Of a stretch of 64,000 nt of DNA, positions 46,387 through 56,369 are shown in pieces (position 1 is the first letter of the stretch; every line of letters begins with the position of its first letter). The notes below the pieces were generated by a model. The model searched no databases. It was not told the DNA's origin and was given only the letters and a program-made list of their open reading frames with translations. The position numbers and the translations under genes are program-made. Source of the stretch: Verrucomicrobiota bacterium (GTDB taxonomy: Bacteria; Verrucomicrobiota; Verrucomicrobiia; Limisphaerales; JACRJZ01); NCBI GenBank assembly GCA_016219875.1, contig JACRJZ010000138.1:62001-126000 (forward strand), given 5' to 3'.

Positions 46387-46427
46387 GCAGGCGGCCGCGC
46401 CGCGGAAACCACAGGCGGGCCGCCTGC
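46387..46427. repeat. Hairpin GCAGGCGGCC/GGCCGCCTGC
   Basis: A perfect 10-bp stem flanks a 21-bp centre, and the right arm continues into GCGCTACC. This makes it a variant of the GTAGCGCAGG family found at 3.7, 10.5 and 13.0 kb. It lies 32 bp upstream of the giant 2 start codon. Confidence 0.8.
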
Positions 46428-46500
46428 GCTACCAGTGAGGGCGCGGTGTCTTTCACAAAAAGTCGGGAGCTTGTCCAGTTCATCCTGAACGCCGAACCAG

Positions 46501-46632
46501 CGAAACCACGAAACACACGAAACACACGAAAAACCGGGACCATCTCCGATCGTCCGACCACGGCGGGTCGGAGGCAACTCGACGAGTCGAGAACGCCGGT
46601 CCCTTTCGTGTACTTCGTGTCTTTCGTGGTTT
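46501..46632. repeat. Inverted repeat of CACGAAA words
   Basis: The left arm 46501-46531 reads CGAAACCACGAAACACACGA and continues in the same style. The right arm 46599-46632 is its reverse complement with a few changes (TTCGTGTCTTTCGTGGTTT). The arms also share GGGACC/GGTCCC next to the centre. It belongs to the same class of wordy inverted repeats as 1381-1507 and 12647-13333. Confidence 0.84.
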
Positions 46633-46667
46633 CCATTTCGGAATCCAGGTTCATGGCCAATTCAAAA

Positions 46668-49600
46668 TCACGGCCCCAGGCGCACGCGGTAAAAGCCCGC
46701 GCCCGGCGCGGTCCCGCTGTTCACCGTAAACGTCACGGCACCGCTCAGCGCGCCGTTGGTCGCCACCGGCGTCCAGTTCAACAAGTCCGGCGACAGTTCG
46801 AGAATGCAGATTTGCCCCGGCTGCGCGCCGACTTGCAGCGTCAGGACACCGCCCGCCGGCGGCCGGACCGGCAGGAAGGCCGGTTTCTGCGAATCGCCGT
46901 TCAGCAGGGCGACGTGGCCGCGGAGATGGCCGTCCACCTGGGTGAAATCGCCGCCGATCATTACGCGGCCGTCCGGCAAGACCGCGAGCGTGGACACGCG
47001 GTCGTTCGCGCCCAGCCCCGGATGGAAGGTGGAATCGAGCGCGCCGGTGGACATCAGCCGCGCGATGCGGCCCCGCGCGCCGCCGGTCAGGAAAGTGAAA
47101 TCGCCGCCGATCACGAGGCGGTCCAGGGCGTCGAGGGCCAGGGCGAAGATCGGGCCGTTGGGCGCGGGCGAGAGGAACGAGAGGTCCAGCGAGCCATCGG
47201 CTTCGAGCCGGGCCAGGTACGGCAGCGTGACGCCGTTGACGGCCGTGAAGTCGCCCGCGATGACGATCTTGCCGTTGGGCTGGACGGCCAGCGCAAAGAC
47301 CGAACCGCCCTCGACCAGCGGCGCGAAGAAGCCATCCAGCGTGCCGCTGGGGTTGAGCCGGGCCAACTTGAACCGGAGCACGTTGTCCACCGTGAGGAAG
47401 CTGCCGCCGATGAGCACCTGCCCGCTGGCCTGGGTGGCGACACAGAAGACGTGGCCGCCGACGCCCGCGCCCGGATTGAAGGTGGCATCGATCGAGCCAT
47501 CCGCGCGCAGCCGGCCCACGCCGGAAACCGGCAAGGAGAAACTGCCGCCGGCGTAGAGCCGCGCACTGCTGGGCAGGAGCGCGTAGGCCGCGGCGTTCAG
47601 CGTGGGCGGCGGAGCGAAGTAAGGATCGACCGCGCCGTTGGTGTTGAGCATGGCCAGGCGGTTGCGGTTCGTGCGGACGAAGCCCTGGCTGTTCATCTGG
47701 GTGAAGAGGCCGCTGATGGCGACCTTGCCGTTGGGCATGACTGCCAGCGCGGACACCATCGCATTCGGGCCGATGCCGATGAGGTTGGTCGAGATCAGGA
47801 GCCGGTTGCTCAGGACGACGAGCGGGTTGGTGGGGTCATAGACCGGAATCACGTTCGTCGTGTAGATCGCGTCCGGCGTGAGGAACGAGTCGTCCACCGC
47901 GCCGTCGGGATTCAGGCGGGCCAGGTACTTGTGCGGGCGGCCGTTGAAGTTGGTGAAGGCGCCGCCCACGATGAACTTGAGCAGGCCGGCGTCGGGCTGC
48001 AGGGCGACCGCGCTGACAAAGCTGTTCGCGCCCACGCCCGGCTGGAAGGAGCGGTCGAGTCCGCCCGGCCCGGTGGCCGGATAAAGCAAGTCCACGCGGG
48101 CCGTGCCGTCGCCGCCGATGAGCACGCCGCCGTGCGGATTGGAGAGCGCCACCGCGAAGGAGAGCGCGCCGTCCAGGGCCGGGTTGTAGTAGGTGGTGAG
48201 ACTGACGCTGGCGCTGGTCTGCTGGTTGGCGAAGTTCACCGTGAGGTTCGTGCCGAGGAAACTGACGCCGGGCAAGGCCGTGAGCGGGACGGTGCTGAGT
48301 TCGATGGAGGCCGCGCCGTTCGCGCCGTTCGTGCGGATGAGCGTGATGATGGCATCGTTGCCCTGGAGCGTGCTGAAGGCGGCGCTGCTGAAGGCAATCG
48401 TGCCGGCGTTGTTCACGATGGTCACGGTGGCGTTCGACGGCGCGTAGAGCAGACCGTTCGTCGGGTTGGACAGGTGGACGAAGAAATCCTTGAAGCCGAC
48501 CGCGGACGGGTTTTCGCCCAACGGCACGAGCACGGTCTGCGTGGTTTCGCCCGGCGCGAAGGCGACATTCGTGGTCACGCTCAGGTAATCCCACGGCGCC
48601 AGCGCGGTGCCGTTCGAGGTGGTGAACGTGACCGTGACGGGCGCCGTGACCGCGCCGTCGCGCAGGACGGTGATGAGGGCGTTGGTGCCGTTGTTGGCCG
48701 CGCCATAGTTGGTCGCGCTGAAGCGCACGGCCGTGAGGTATTCCTGGATGAGCAACACGGAGGAAGTGAGGCCGCTGGTATCGACGTTGAGCGGGGCGTT
48801 GGTGAGGTAAAGGTTCACCGTGCGGTCGCCGTCGGCGGTGAAGTTGTCCAGGAGGCCCACGTCGAACGTCGCGCTCGTCTGGCCCGGCGCAAAGGTGAGC
48901 GTGCCGCGGGCGGTGAGGTAATTGACGGAGCGGATCGCGGTGCCGTCGCTCGTGCCGTAGCCGATGCTGAAGGTGGAGTTGGTGTCTCCGGAGCGCGCCA
49001 CGGTGATGCGCGCCGTGCCGGCGTTCTCCGCCGCGGTGAAGAGGGACTGCGCGAACTCAACGCTGGCGATGCTCATCTTCTCGTCACCGTGGATGCGGGC
49101 GACGCGACTCCGCGGGATGTCGTTCACCAGGGTGAAGTCGCCGCCGATGATCGCCGCCGAATCCGACTGCACGATCACGGCGCGCACCACGTCGTCCGCG
49201 CCCGTGCCCACCACGAACACCGGGTCCAGCGAGCCGTTCGGGCGGAGCCGGGCAAAGTGGCTGCGCGCAGCCAGGTTGAAGTGCGTGAATTGCCCGCCAA
49301 TCAGAATCTGCCCACGCGGGGCGACCGACACCGAGGTCACAGGCGCATCCGCGCCCAGGCCCGGCTGGAAGGTGGCATCGACGAAGCCGTCGGCGTTCAG
49401 CCGGACGACGTAGAAGGAGTTGCTGCCGCCGGCCAGGGTGAAGGTGCCGCCCAGCACGACCTTGCCGTCGGCTTGCAGCCCGATGGCGTTGACGGCGCCG
49501 TTGAGGTTGGCCGAGCCGGTGAAGCTGGGATCGAGGTTGCCGTTGGCCAGCAGGCGCGCGATGCCGACGCGGGCCGAGCCGCCCACCGTGGTGAAGCTGC

Positions 49601-52600
49601 CGCCGATGAGAATGCGCTGGTCGGGCTGGACGGCGATCGCCTGGACCGCGCCGTTCAAAGCCACGGCGAAGGCGCCGTCCGGCGAGCCGTCTTCGTTCAG
49701 CCGCGCCAGCGAAGCGCGAGGCTGGCCGTTGACCAGCGTGAAGTTCCCTCCGAGAAGGACCTTGCGGTCGGCCTGGGCGGCGACGGCGCGCACCGCGCCG
49801 TTGGCCGCGCCGGCGCCGGGGTTGAAGGACGGATCGAGGTCGCCGTTGGCGCGGAGGCGCGCGATGCCCACCCAGTTGCTGGTGTCCATGCGGGTGAAGA
49901 CGCCGCCGACCAGAATCTTGTTGTCCGGCGTGATGGCCACGGAATAGACAGTGCCGTTCGCGCCGAAACCCGGATTGAAGAACGCATCCGCCACACCCAC
50001 GGACTGCAAGCGCGCGATGCGGGTATAGACCGTGCCGTCCACGCGGGTGAACTCGCCGCCGATGACACACTGGCCATCGGGCTGCAGGGCGAGGGCGTGG
50101 ACCGGGCCGTTGGCGCCCGGCTGTGAGGAGAATGGATTGGTGTACTCGTAGTCCACGTTGCCCGGCAGTTCGTTGTCGAGAACGGTCACCGCCACATTGG
50201 CCAGGCCCAACACCGTGGAACCGGGCAGGGTGGGCGCGAGCGTCTGGAGGTTCCCCAGGCTCACGCCGAAGGTTTCGTTGCCCTCGCCGAGGGCGTCATC
50301 GATGAGCGGCACCAGGATGGTCAGGTTGGTTTCGCCCGGATGAAACTCCAGTTCGCCGCTGCCATTGGTGGCCACCACGAACTCATGGCCGCGGAAGGTG
50401 AGCGTGCCCGCGACCGCTTGGTAATCGGCGTTGTTCAAGGCCGAGCCGTCGGTGGTGACAAAGTCCACGCTGACCGGGTTCACGGCGCCGCCGAGACGGG
50501 CCACCGTGACGACGGCGTAGGGGGCGTATTCCCAGGCCAGGAAGTTGGTCGAGGCAAACGTCACGGTGCATTCGTCGTCCAGGAGGACAAGGGTGGCGGC
50601 AATGGTCGGGCCGAGCAAAGTGTTGGTCGGGGCGCTCAGGGAGAGGGACACGGTTTCGTTGCCCTCGAACAGCGCGTCGTCGCGGATGGGCACCAAGACC
50701 GTCCGGGCCGTCTCACCGGGTGCGAACTGCACGCGCGTGGCGACGCTGGTGTAATCCACGCCGTTGCTGGCGGTGAGATCGTAGGTCGTGAGCGCGACGC
50801 TGACCGGCCCGTTGGTCAAGCCGACGCGGGCGACCGTCACCTCCGCGTGGGCGGCGTTTTCATTCGCCATGAAAGTGTTCGTGGGGAACAGCACCGCCGT
50901 GTCGTCGTTGAGGATCGTGACCGTGGCCAGGCGCTGGCCGCCCAGCGGCGTGCCGCCCGTGGGGTTGGTCAGCTCAACGAAAAAGGTTTCGTCGTCCTCC
51001 ACCGAGTTGTCATTGACGAGCGGGACGCTGAAGCTCTTGACCGTTTCGCCGGGCGCGAAGACGAGCGTGCCGTTCGTGCCGGCGGACTCGTAATCAAGGT
51101 GGTTCGTCGCGGTCCCGTCCCGGACCAGGTATTCCACGCTGACGGCGCGGTTGGTGTCGCCGGAGCGGACCACGGAGATGAGGGCCGAACCGGCGTTCTC
51201 GAAGAACCGGTAGTCGGTGCTGGTGAATTGCAGCGTGCCGTCGTCCGAGAGGACGTAAATGGTGGCGCTGCTGCTGCCGACGCTGTAGCCGGAGCGCGGG
51301 AGGAGCGTGAGCTTGACCTCTTCCAGCCATTCCTCCACGGGGTCGTTGATCGGCTGGAGGGTGAGCGAGACGGAATTCGTGCCGGCCGGGAAAGTGACGG
51401 TGCCGATGCGGCCATCCGGCGCGAGGGAGACGTAGTCGTTGCCGGAGGCCGCCCAGCCGGTCAGCGCATACGTGACGGTGAGCGGGCTGTTGACGGGACC
51501 GTCGCGGGTGAAGACGAAATGCGCCGGCACGCCGCCCGACTCGAAAGCGAGCGTGGTGTCCGCCGAAACGGACACCACATTCACGCCCACGTCAATGATG
51601 GTGACGGTGTGGGTGTTGAAGTCGCCCAGATAGGCGTTGGTGGGAATCTTGGCGATGAGCAGGTTGGTGATGGTCTGCCCATTGGTTTCGATCAACGTCT
51701 CGTTCGTCTCGTAGCCGGAAGGGTTGAAGAGCCGGAACACGACCGTCTTGTCGCCCGCGACGAGGCCGTCGTCCACGATCTCAAGGCTGATCAACTGGAT
51801 GTTGTCCTCCGGGTCGTAGAATTTCGGCGGCGGGTCGGGCTGCCGGTAATGGATGAAGTTCAGGATGCCCGTGACGGTGTCGATGGGGACGTAGTTGACG
51901 TTGGGCAGGCCGCTGCCGGCGATGATCCGATATTCGATGACGATGGGCTTGTTGGTGGCCGGGTTCGCGCTGCACTTGAGCGGAATGAGGATGCGGTGGG
52001 CGTCTTCGCGCACGCTGGAGGCCTTGAGCATGAAGCCCACGGCCGGCAGTTCGCTGCCGTCGTTGTCGGTGATCCGCACCGTGCCGCCCGAGGGGCTGCC
52101 GACGTTGTAGTTCGGGCCAGGCAGAAGCTGGACGATGACCGTTTCATCGCCCGACACATCGTAGTCCTCCTGGTAGCGGTCGTCGTTGGCGCCACCGGCA
52201 TTGACAGGCAGCGTGACGCTGACTGCGCCCGCGGGGATGGTGACGTTGGTGCCCAGTTGCGAGTAGTCGGAGCCGGCGAAGGCCGAGCCGCCTACTTCGT
52301 AATAGACCACGAGGCTGGAGTTGAAGTTGACGTCGGTGGTGCGCTCGATGGTAAACGAGCCGCCGCTGCCGCCTTCGGCGGCCGTCCCACTGGCTCGGAG
52401 CGTCACGATCGGCAGGTTGTCCTGGATGGTGACGGTGGCTTTGTTCTGCGAATAGACGTTGTAGGCGGGCGTGTCGGACAGCGAGATGACGACGGTCTTC
52501 GCGCCCGTCGAGGCGCTGTTGATCGGCACGATGCGAATGGTCGCGCTGTTCTGGCCGGCGGGAATGGTGAGCGTCTGGGCCAGCGCCTGGTAATCCAGGC

Positions 52601-55600
52601 CGCTGACGGCGGTGCCGCTCACGAGGTAGCTCACCACGAGCGGGTCGGTCAAATCGCCCGCGCGCGACACCGTGACGGTGCCGGTGTTGCCGCCCACCTT
52701 GGCCGCCACGGAATCCGTGGCGAACACCGTGACCACCGGCAAATCGTCGTCAATGATCCCGAACATGGCGTTGGCGCCGCCGCCCAGGTAAGCAGGATCG
52801 TCGCTGACGGTCACGGTCGTGATTTCGAGGCCCTCGACGAAGAGGTCGTTCACGGCGAGGACGTGCAGCAGTGCGTAAGCCTGCCCCGCCGGGATCGTGA
52901 TCGTGCCGGGCAAGGGCCGGAAGTCCACGCCGTTGCTGGCCGAGCCGCTCACCGTGTAGTGGACCACCAAGTCGTTCGTGATGGGCGCGCCTTGTCGGGA
53001 GAACATCAGGGTGGCGCTGTCGCCGCGCGTTTCCACGGCCAGCACGTCCAGCGGCGCGACGCTCACCGCGGGCAGGTCGGGCGGCTCGTCGTCGAGGATG
53101 CGCAGCGTGGCTTCGGGCACGGCCAGGGTGTAAGTGGGATAGGTCTGGTACCAGACCGGCGTCATGTTGTCCGGGGCGGCCGGCCGGAGTTCCCAGCCCG
53201 GAATGGTGACGCGGTTGGTCACGCTGACAAAGAGCGCATTGGTCGTGATGACATTGATGTTGCTGCCAAGTTGGTTGGTCACGAGCGTGTTCGTGATGTA
53301 GGTGATGACGCGCCAGTCGAAGGGCGCCAGCGACAGGGTCACCTTGACGGTCTTGTCGCCGTCGCCGACCGCGTTGTCGATGGACAGCAGGTTAAGGTTG
53401 GTGGAAGCCTGGCCAGCGGGGATCGTGACCGTGTAGTGCGTGTAGCTGGCGGAGTTGGTGCGGAGGCGGTTGTTGATGTTGGTCTGCCAGTAGAAGGTGT
53501 AAGTCGTTTGGGGGAATGGCTCGTAGTCGGCCCCCATGACGGCGGTGCCGGTGGGTTCGTTGAAGAAGACAATCAAGTCCTGGCTCAGGTCGCCGTCGCG
53601 CGAAATCCTGAAGCTGCCGGTCGAGGGGGCCGTGATTTCGTTCGTGGTAAACGTGCCGTCGCCGTTGTCAATGATCTCAATGCCGACGACCACGTTGGTC
53701 ATCACTTCGGGTACGTCCGCTTCCGGGGTGATGCTCACCCTCGGCAGCGGCGAGGCGGTGTGGTCCAGGTTGAGGGCGTCCGACGCGGTGAGCACTACGG
53801 GGTCGTTGAAATTCGGGTCGATGCGGTAGCCGAAGAGCACGGCGCGGTTGGTGTAGGTGCCGGGCGGGACATTGCCCATGGTGTAATAGCCCTGGCTGTC
53901 CGTGAACGTGTAGCGGTAGTCGGAATCGTCGAGCGGGCCGGCGCCGTTGTGGACGCGCGCGCCCTGCAATGGGTTGCCGAAAATGTCCAGCACGCGACCG
54001 CTCATGGTGAACGTCGTCGGGCTGCCCACCACCACCACCACGAAGGCGCTGGAGACGCCCCCCTTCATGTCCGAGACTTCGCAGCGGACGACGTATTGGC
54101 CGGCGGTGTCCCAGGACTGCACCATGAACGGCGAGTTGTCGCCGAAGCGGAGGTCACCGAAATCCCAGTTGTAGGCCAGCGTGTCGCCATCCGGATCGGA
54201 AGCCGCCACTCCAAACAGGACCGGCTCGCCGGGGGCCACGCGGAGCGAACTGGCCGTGAGCGTCATGGTCGGCGGCTGGTTCATGGGGAACGGCCCGCGG
54301 TTGACGACCACGTCCACATACTCGTCCTCGGTGCCATGCCCCACCCTGGCCACGGGCGTGATGTGCAGGTCGGCCCACGGGTCGGTAAACGTGCGGCCCA
54401 CGATGACCGCGCAGTCCTGCTTGCCCGGCGGAGTGCCGGGCGTGGTGTCAATCAGCAGTTGGCCGATGGACAAGGAATTCCACATGACCTCCACGCCGTT
54501 GGCCATCCACGCGTTGTTCGGGTAGCCGCGGCGCACGCTGACCCAGTAGGTGCGGTCGGCGTCCTTGTAGAGGCGCAACGCGTAGAGCCGGCCATCGGTG
54601 ATGTGCGGCGTGTCGAAGGCGTACACGCGGTTGGTGGCATTGACCACGACATCGCGGATGAACTGGTCCGGGAGCCACTTCAGGCTGTTCTTGGAAATCA
54701 CGTTGAAGTGCCCGCCGCCGCTGCCCATCACGTCAAACTGGTCGCCGTATTCCACCATGGAGGGAGTTTCGCCCTTGTCGTTCAGGGGCGCCGGGGGCGC
54801 GTTGATGTCGTCGTGGCCCACCCAACTGTCCGAATCCAGCGTGGGCTGCGGGGAATAGCCATTGAGGTTGGCCGGCGCGGGGTTGACGCCGCGGACATCC
54901 CAGAAGTTCGCGTGGCCCAGGCCGACGTTGTGGCCCAACTCGTGAGTCAGCGCGCCGGGGCTGCCGTTGAGGAAGCCGCTGGAGATGCCACCGAACTTGA
55001 ACTCCGGGATGCTGTTGTGGAGCACATAGACCATGAAGTACTCCTGCGAGAAATAGCCGAGCGCCGCCGCGGCCGCCAGCGCATCGCTCATCAGGCTGCC
55101 GGCCACGGAACCGGATTCAGCTTCGGCGTAGTAATTCTTTTTCTGCGGCAGCCGCAGCGGCGGCGTCACCGTAGTCAGCCAGTGGGTGATGCCGTAGGAA
55201 ACCTCCGTGAAGTAACGGTCGTTGCTTGCGGCCGTGTTTTGCGCGCCATCCGGCGATTGCGGCGGCACGGGATCGTCGGCGAAGAGCACCGGCAGGTAGA
55301 GCAGTTTGAGGATGCCTTGCGAGCCGGCGCCGTAGAAAGGCAGCGGCGGTTCGTCGGCCTTGGGAGAAGTTCCGGGTTTCGAGTTCCGGGTTTCGAGTTC
55401 CAACGCCCCCTCACCCCGGCCCTCTCCCTTCCGAAGGGAGAGGGAGTCCGCGACCGGCCCCGACTCCGAAGCGCCGGAAGCCCAGATCTGGCCCATCGCG
55501 GAATTCAGGCTGCCGATGAACTGCTGCGCCAAGCTCGCGGAAGCGAAGTTCTGGTACTCCGAACCGAATTGCACCACGGTCGGTGCGCCGCCCGCGGTGG

Positions 55601-56369
55601 AGGCGCCAGCCGGCGGCACCTTGCCGGCGGCGATCAGGTCGCGCGCTTCCGACGGGTCCACGATCCGCCCGGTGTCGCCGCTCAGAGCCAGGACCGAACG
55701 GCCATCGTCGCCGGTCACGGCCAAGCCATTCACCGGAATGCTGGAATGCGAGGGCTGCCGCAGGCGCGGCCCATAGGTGTAGGCTTCGTAAGTCTGCTTC
55801 TCCACCGTGACCGAAAATTGCTTCAGCGCCTCGGCGCCCGGACGGAGGACCGACGGGTCGAGATAGACCACCCGGACATCGCCGCGCGCCTCGACCGGCT
55901 GTTCGATCAGGCTGGCGACGGATTGGGGCAGGGCCTTGCGCACCGCGTAGGGCAGCGCCTGCGCGAGGGCCTGCTCGGGGTCGGACTGGATGAGCTGGAA
56001 CATCTCCTCCCGCCGCGCCTTGGCCAGGCGCTCGCCTTCGGCCAGGAGCACGGCCTGCGCCGCGGGCTGGGCCGCGGCAAACTGCTGCGCCCACGCGCTG
56101 AACTCAGCGAGGGCCGACGGCTGCGCCGGCGCGACGGAAGTTGCGGCGGCAGGACCGGCAACCAAACTGGAGGCCCGGGCAGGGTGAGACGCGGCCTTCA
56201 CCGCCGACGCCAGCGCGGCCGGCGCAGTGGCCGCGCCGTCCGTTGCGAACGAGGGCGCGCCGGAAGACCGTCTTGCCGTTTGCTGGCCGAGCCAAAGGCA
56301 CACGGCAACTACCAGCAAGGCGACGCCGCCCGCGCTGTAGCGCAACCAACGTGACGTTTTCGTTTGCAT
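46668..56369 (-). CDS. Giant secreted protein 3: metzincin-type metalloprotease with PKD, Calx-beta and delta-60 tracts
   Basis: 3233 residues from ATG at 56369, with an N-terminal membrane or signal segment (YSAGGVALLVVAVCLWLG). A propeptide-like region precedes the protease, where HELGHNVGLGH at 476-486 gives the zinc ligands and DVMGS (Met548) is the Met-turn. These are hallmarks of M12-like metzincins. Then PKD about 700-784 (VAASDPDGDTLAYNWDFGD), a carboxypeptidase-regulatory-like module 789-847, Calx-beta 874-2067, delta-60 2077-2430, Calx-beta to 2770, delta-60 2774-3160, and a tail ending GFYRVRLGP. Residues 306-334 come from inserted repeat DNA (SLSLRKGEGRGEG). It shares module style with giants 1 and 2 but has no trypsin domain. 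It is probably a secreted calcium-dependent protease. Confidence 0.93.
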   Translation of the reverse strand: MQTKTSRWLRYSAGGVALLVVAVCLWLGQQTARRSSGAPSFATDGAATAPAALASAVKAASHPARASSLVAGPAAATSVAPAQPSALAEFSAWAQQFAAAQPAAQAVLLAEGERLAKARREEMFQLIQSDPEQALAQALPYAVRKALPQSVASLIEQPVEARGDVRVVYLDPSVLRPGAEALKQFSVTVEKQTYEAYTYGPRLRQPSHSSIPVNGLAVTGDDGRSVLALSGDTGRIVDPSEARDLIAAGKVPPAGASTAGGAPTVVQFGSEYQNFASASLAQQFIGSLNSAMGQIWASGASESGPVADSLSLRKGEGRGEGALELETRNSKPGTSPKADEPPLPFYGAGSQGILKLLYLPVLFADDPVPPQSPDGAQNTAASNDRYFTEVSYGITHWLTTVTPPLRLPQKKNYYAEAESGSVAGSLMSDALAAAAALGYFSQEYFMVYVLHNSIPEFKFGGISSGFLNGSPGALTHELGHNVGLGHANFWDVRGVNPAPANLNGYSPQPTLDSDSWVGHDDINAPPAPLNDKGETPSMVEYGDQFDVMGSGGGHFNVISKNSLKWLPDQFIRDVVVNATNRVYAFDTPHITDGRLYALRLYKDADRTYWVSVRRGYPNNAWMANGVEVMWNSLSIGQLLIDTTPGTPPGKQDCAVIVGRTFTDPWADLHITPVARVGHGTEDEYVDVVVNRGPFPMNQPPTMTLTASSLRVAPGEPVLFGVAASDPDGDTLAYNWDFGDLRFGDNSPFMVQSWDTAGQYVVRCEVSDMKGGVSSAFVVVVVGSPTTFTMSGRVLDIFGNPLQGARVHNGAGPLDDSDYRYTFTDSQGYYTMGNVPPGTYTNRAVLFGYRIDPNFNDPVVLTASDALNLDHTASPLPRVSITPEADVPEVMTNVVVGIEIIDNGDGTFTTNEITAPSTGSFRISRDGDLSQDLIVFFNEPTGTAVMGADYEPFPQTTYTFYWQTNINNRLRTNSASYTHYTVTIPAGQASTNLNLLSIDNAVGDGDKTVKVTLSLAPFDWRVITYITNTLVTNQLGSNINVITTNALFVSVTNRVTIPGWELRPAAPDNMTPVWYQTYPTYTLAVPEATLRILDDEPPDLPAVSVAPLDVLAVETRGDSATLMFSRQGAPITNDLVVHYTVSGSASNGVDFRPLPGTITIPAGQAYALLHVLAVNDLFVEGLEITTVTVSDDPAYLGGGANAMFGIIDDDLPVVTVFATDSVAAKVGGNTGTVTVSRAGDLTDPLVVSYLVSGTAVSGLDYQALAQTLTIPAGQNSATIRIVPINSASTGAKTVVISLSDTPAYNVYSQNKATVTIQDNLPIVTLRASGTAAEGGSGGSFTIERTTDVNFNSSLVVYYEVGGSAFAGSDYSQLGTNVTIPAGAVSVTLPVNAGGANDDRYQEDYDVSGDETVIVQLLPGPNYNVGSPSGGTVRITDNDGSELPAVGFMLKASSVREDAHRILIPLKCSANPATNKPIVIEYRIIAGSGLPNVNYVPIDTVTGILNFIHYRQPDPPPKFYDPEDNIQLISLEIVDDGLVAGDKTVVFRLFNPSGYETNETLIETNGQTITNLLIAKIPTNAYLGDFNTHTVTIIDVGVNVVSVSADTTLAFESGGVPAHFVFTRDGPVNSPLTVTYALTGWAASGNDYVSLAPDGRIGTVTFPAGTNSVSLTLQPINDPVEEWLEEVKLTLLPRSGYSVGSSSATIYVLSDDGTLQFTSTDYRFFENAGSALISVVRSGDTNRAVSVEYLVRDGTATNHLDYESAGTNGTLVFAPGETVKSFSVPLVNDNSVEDDETFFVELTNPTGGTPLGGQRLATVTILNDDTAVLFPTNTFMANENAAHAEVTVARVGLTNGPVSVALTTYDLTASNGVDYTSVATRVQFAPGETARTVLVPIRDDALFEGNETVSLSLSAPTNTLLGPTIAATLVLLDDECTVTFASTNFLAWEYAPYAVVTVARLGGAVNPVSVDFVTTDGSALNNADYQAVAGTLTFRGHEFVVATNGSGELEFHPGETNLTILVPLIDDALGEGNETFGVSLGNLQTLAPTLPGSTVLGLANVAVTVLDNELPGNVDYEYTNPFSSQPGANGPVHALALQPDGQCVIGGEFTRVDGTVYTRIARLQSVGVADAFFNPGFGANGTVYSVAITPDNKILVGGVFTRMDTSNWVGIARLRANGDLDPSFNPGAGAANGAVRAVAAQADRKVLLGGNFTLVNGQPRASLARLNEDGSPDGAFAVALNGAVQAIAVQPDQRILIGGSFTTVGGSARVGIARLLANGNLDPSFTGSANLNGAVNAIGLQADGKVVLGGTFTLAGGSNSFYVVRLNADGFVDATFQPGLGADAPVTSVSVAPRGQILIGGQFTHFNLAARSHFARLRPNGSLDPVFVVGTGADDVVRAVIVQSDSAAIIGGDFTLVNDIPRSRVARIHGDEKMSIASVEFAQSLFTAAENAGTARITVARSGDTNSTFSIGYGTSDGTAIRSVNYLTARGTLTFAPGQTSATFDVGLLDNFTADGDRTVNLYLTNAPLNVDTSGLTSSVLLIQEYLTAVRFSATNYGAANNGTNALITVLRDGAVTAPVTVTFTTSNGTALAPWDYLSVTTNVAFAPGETTQTVLVPLGENPSAVGFKDFFVHLSNPTNGLLYAPSNATVTIVNNAGTIAFSSAAFSTLQGNDAIITLIRTNGANGAASIELSTVPLTALPGVSFLGTNLTVNFANQQTSASVSLTTYYNPALDGALSFAVALSNPHGGVLIGGDGTARVDLLYPATGPGGLDRSFQPGVGANSFVSAVALQPDAGLLKFIVGGAFTNFNGRPHKYLARLNPDGAVDDSFLTPDAIYTTNVIPVYDPTNPLVVLSNRLLISTNLIGIGPNAMVSALAVMPNGKVAISGLFTQMNSQGFVRTNRNRLAMLNTNGAVDPYFAPPPTLNAAAYALLPSSARLYAGGSFSLPVSGVGRLRADGSIDATFNPGAGVGGHVFCVATQASGQVLIGGSFLTVDNVLRFKLARLNPSGTLDGFFAPLVEGGSVFALAVQPNGKIVIAGDFTAVNGVTLPYLARLEADGSLDLSFLSPAPNGPIFALALDALDRLVIGGDFTFLTGGARGRIARLMSTGALDSTFHPGLGANDRVSTLAVLPDGRVMIGGDFTQVDGHLRGHVALLNGDSQKPAFLPVRPPAGGVLTLQVGAQPGQICILELSPDLLNWTPVATNGALSGAVTFTVNSGTAPGAGFYRVRLGP
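55369..55401. repeat. 14-bp tandem repeat inside giant 3
   Basis: GTTCCGGGTTTCGA occurs twice in a row followed by GTTCC, coding for part of LELETRNSKPG in the metalloprotease giant. It directly abuts the 45-bp palindromic element, so the two probably form one low-complexity insertion between propeptide and catalytic domain. Confidence 0.82.
55408..55452. repeat. 45-bp CTCTCCCTTCCGAAGGGAGAG palindrome inside giant 3
   Basis: The core CTCTCCCTTC/GAAGGGAGAG is a perfect hairpin. All 45 bp are identical to 63489-63533 inside the exonuclease gene. In both genes it is read in the same frame on the minus strand as DSLSLRKGEGRGEG, and the reading frame stays open. Identity across unrelated genes shows recent spread of a mobile palindrome. 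Confidence 0.92.

Larger units (their letters stand above)
46356..46667. other. 312-bp gap between giants 3 and 2, repeats only
   Basis: No gene is seen. The gap holds a hairpin of the GTAGCGCAGGCGG type (46387-46427) and a long inverted repeat of CACGAAA words (46501-46632). The sequence nearest giant 2 is AT-rich (TTAAAAAAATT around 46366-46377), which could hold a promoter or leader, but no clear -35/-10 pair was found. Confidence 0.65.

Noticed and set aside
50340..56354. Plus-strand open frame of about 2000 codons, and similar long frames at 36504-42122, 25262-30424 and 19331-22495
   Set aside because: They lie exactly opposite the giant genes, are rich in Arg, Val, Ala, Gly, Asp and His as expected from antisense reading of high-GC Calx-beta/delta-60 codons, and show no signal peptide or known domain. 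They are shadows.
17846..56369. Delta-60 and Calx-beta coding repeats as a recombination artefact or assembly error
   Set aside because: The modules differ clearly at the DNA level, frames stay open over 38 kb and domain order is sensible, so the arrays look real, although exact copy numbers should be confirmed with long reads.
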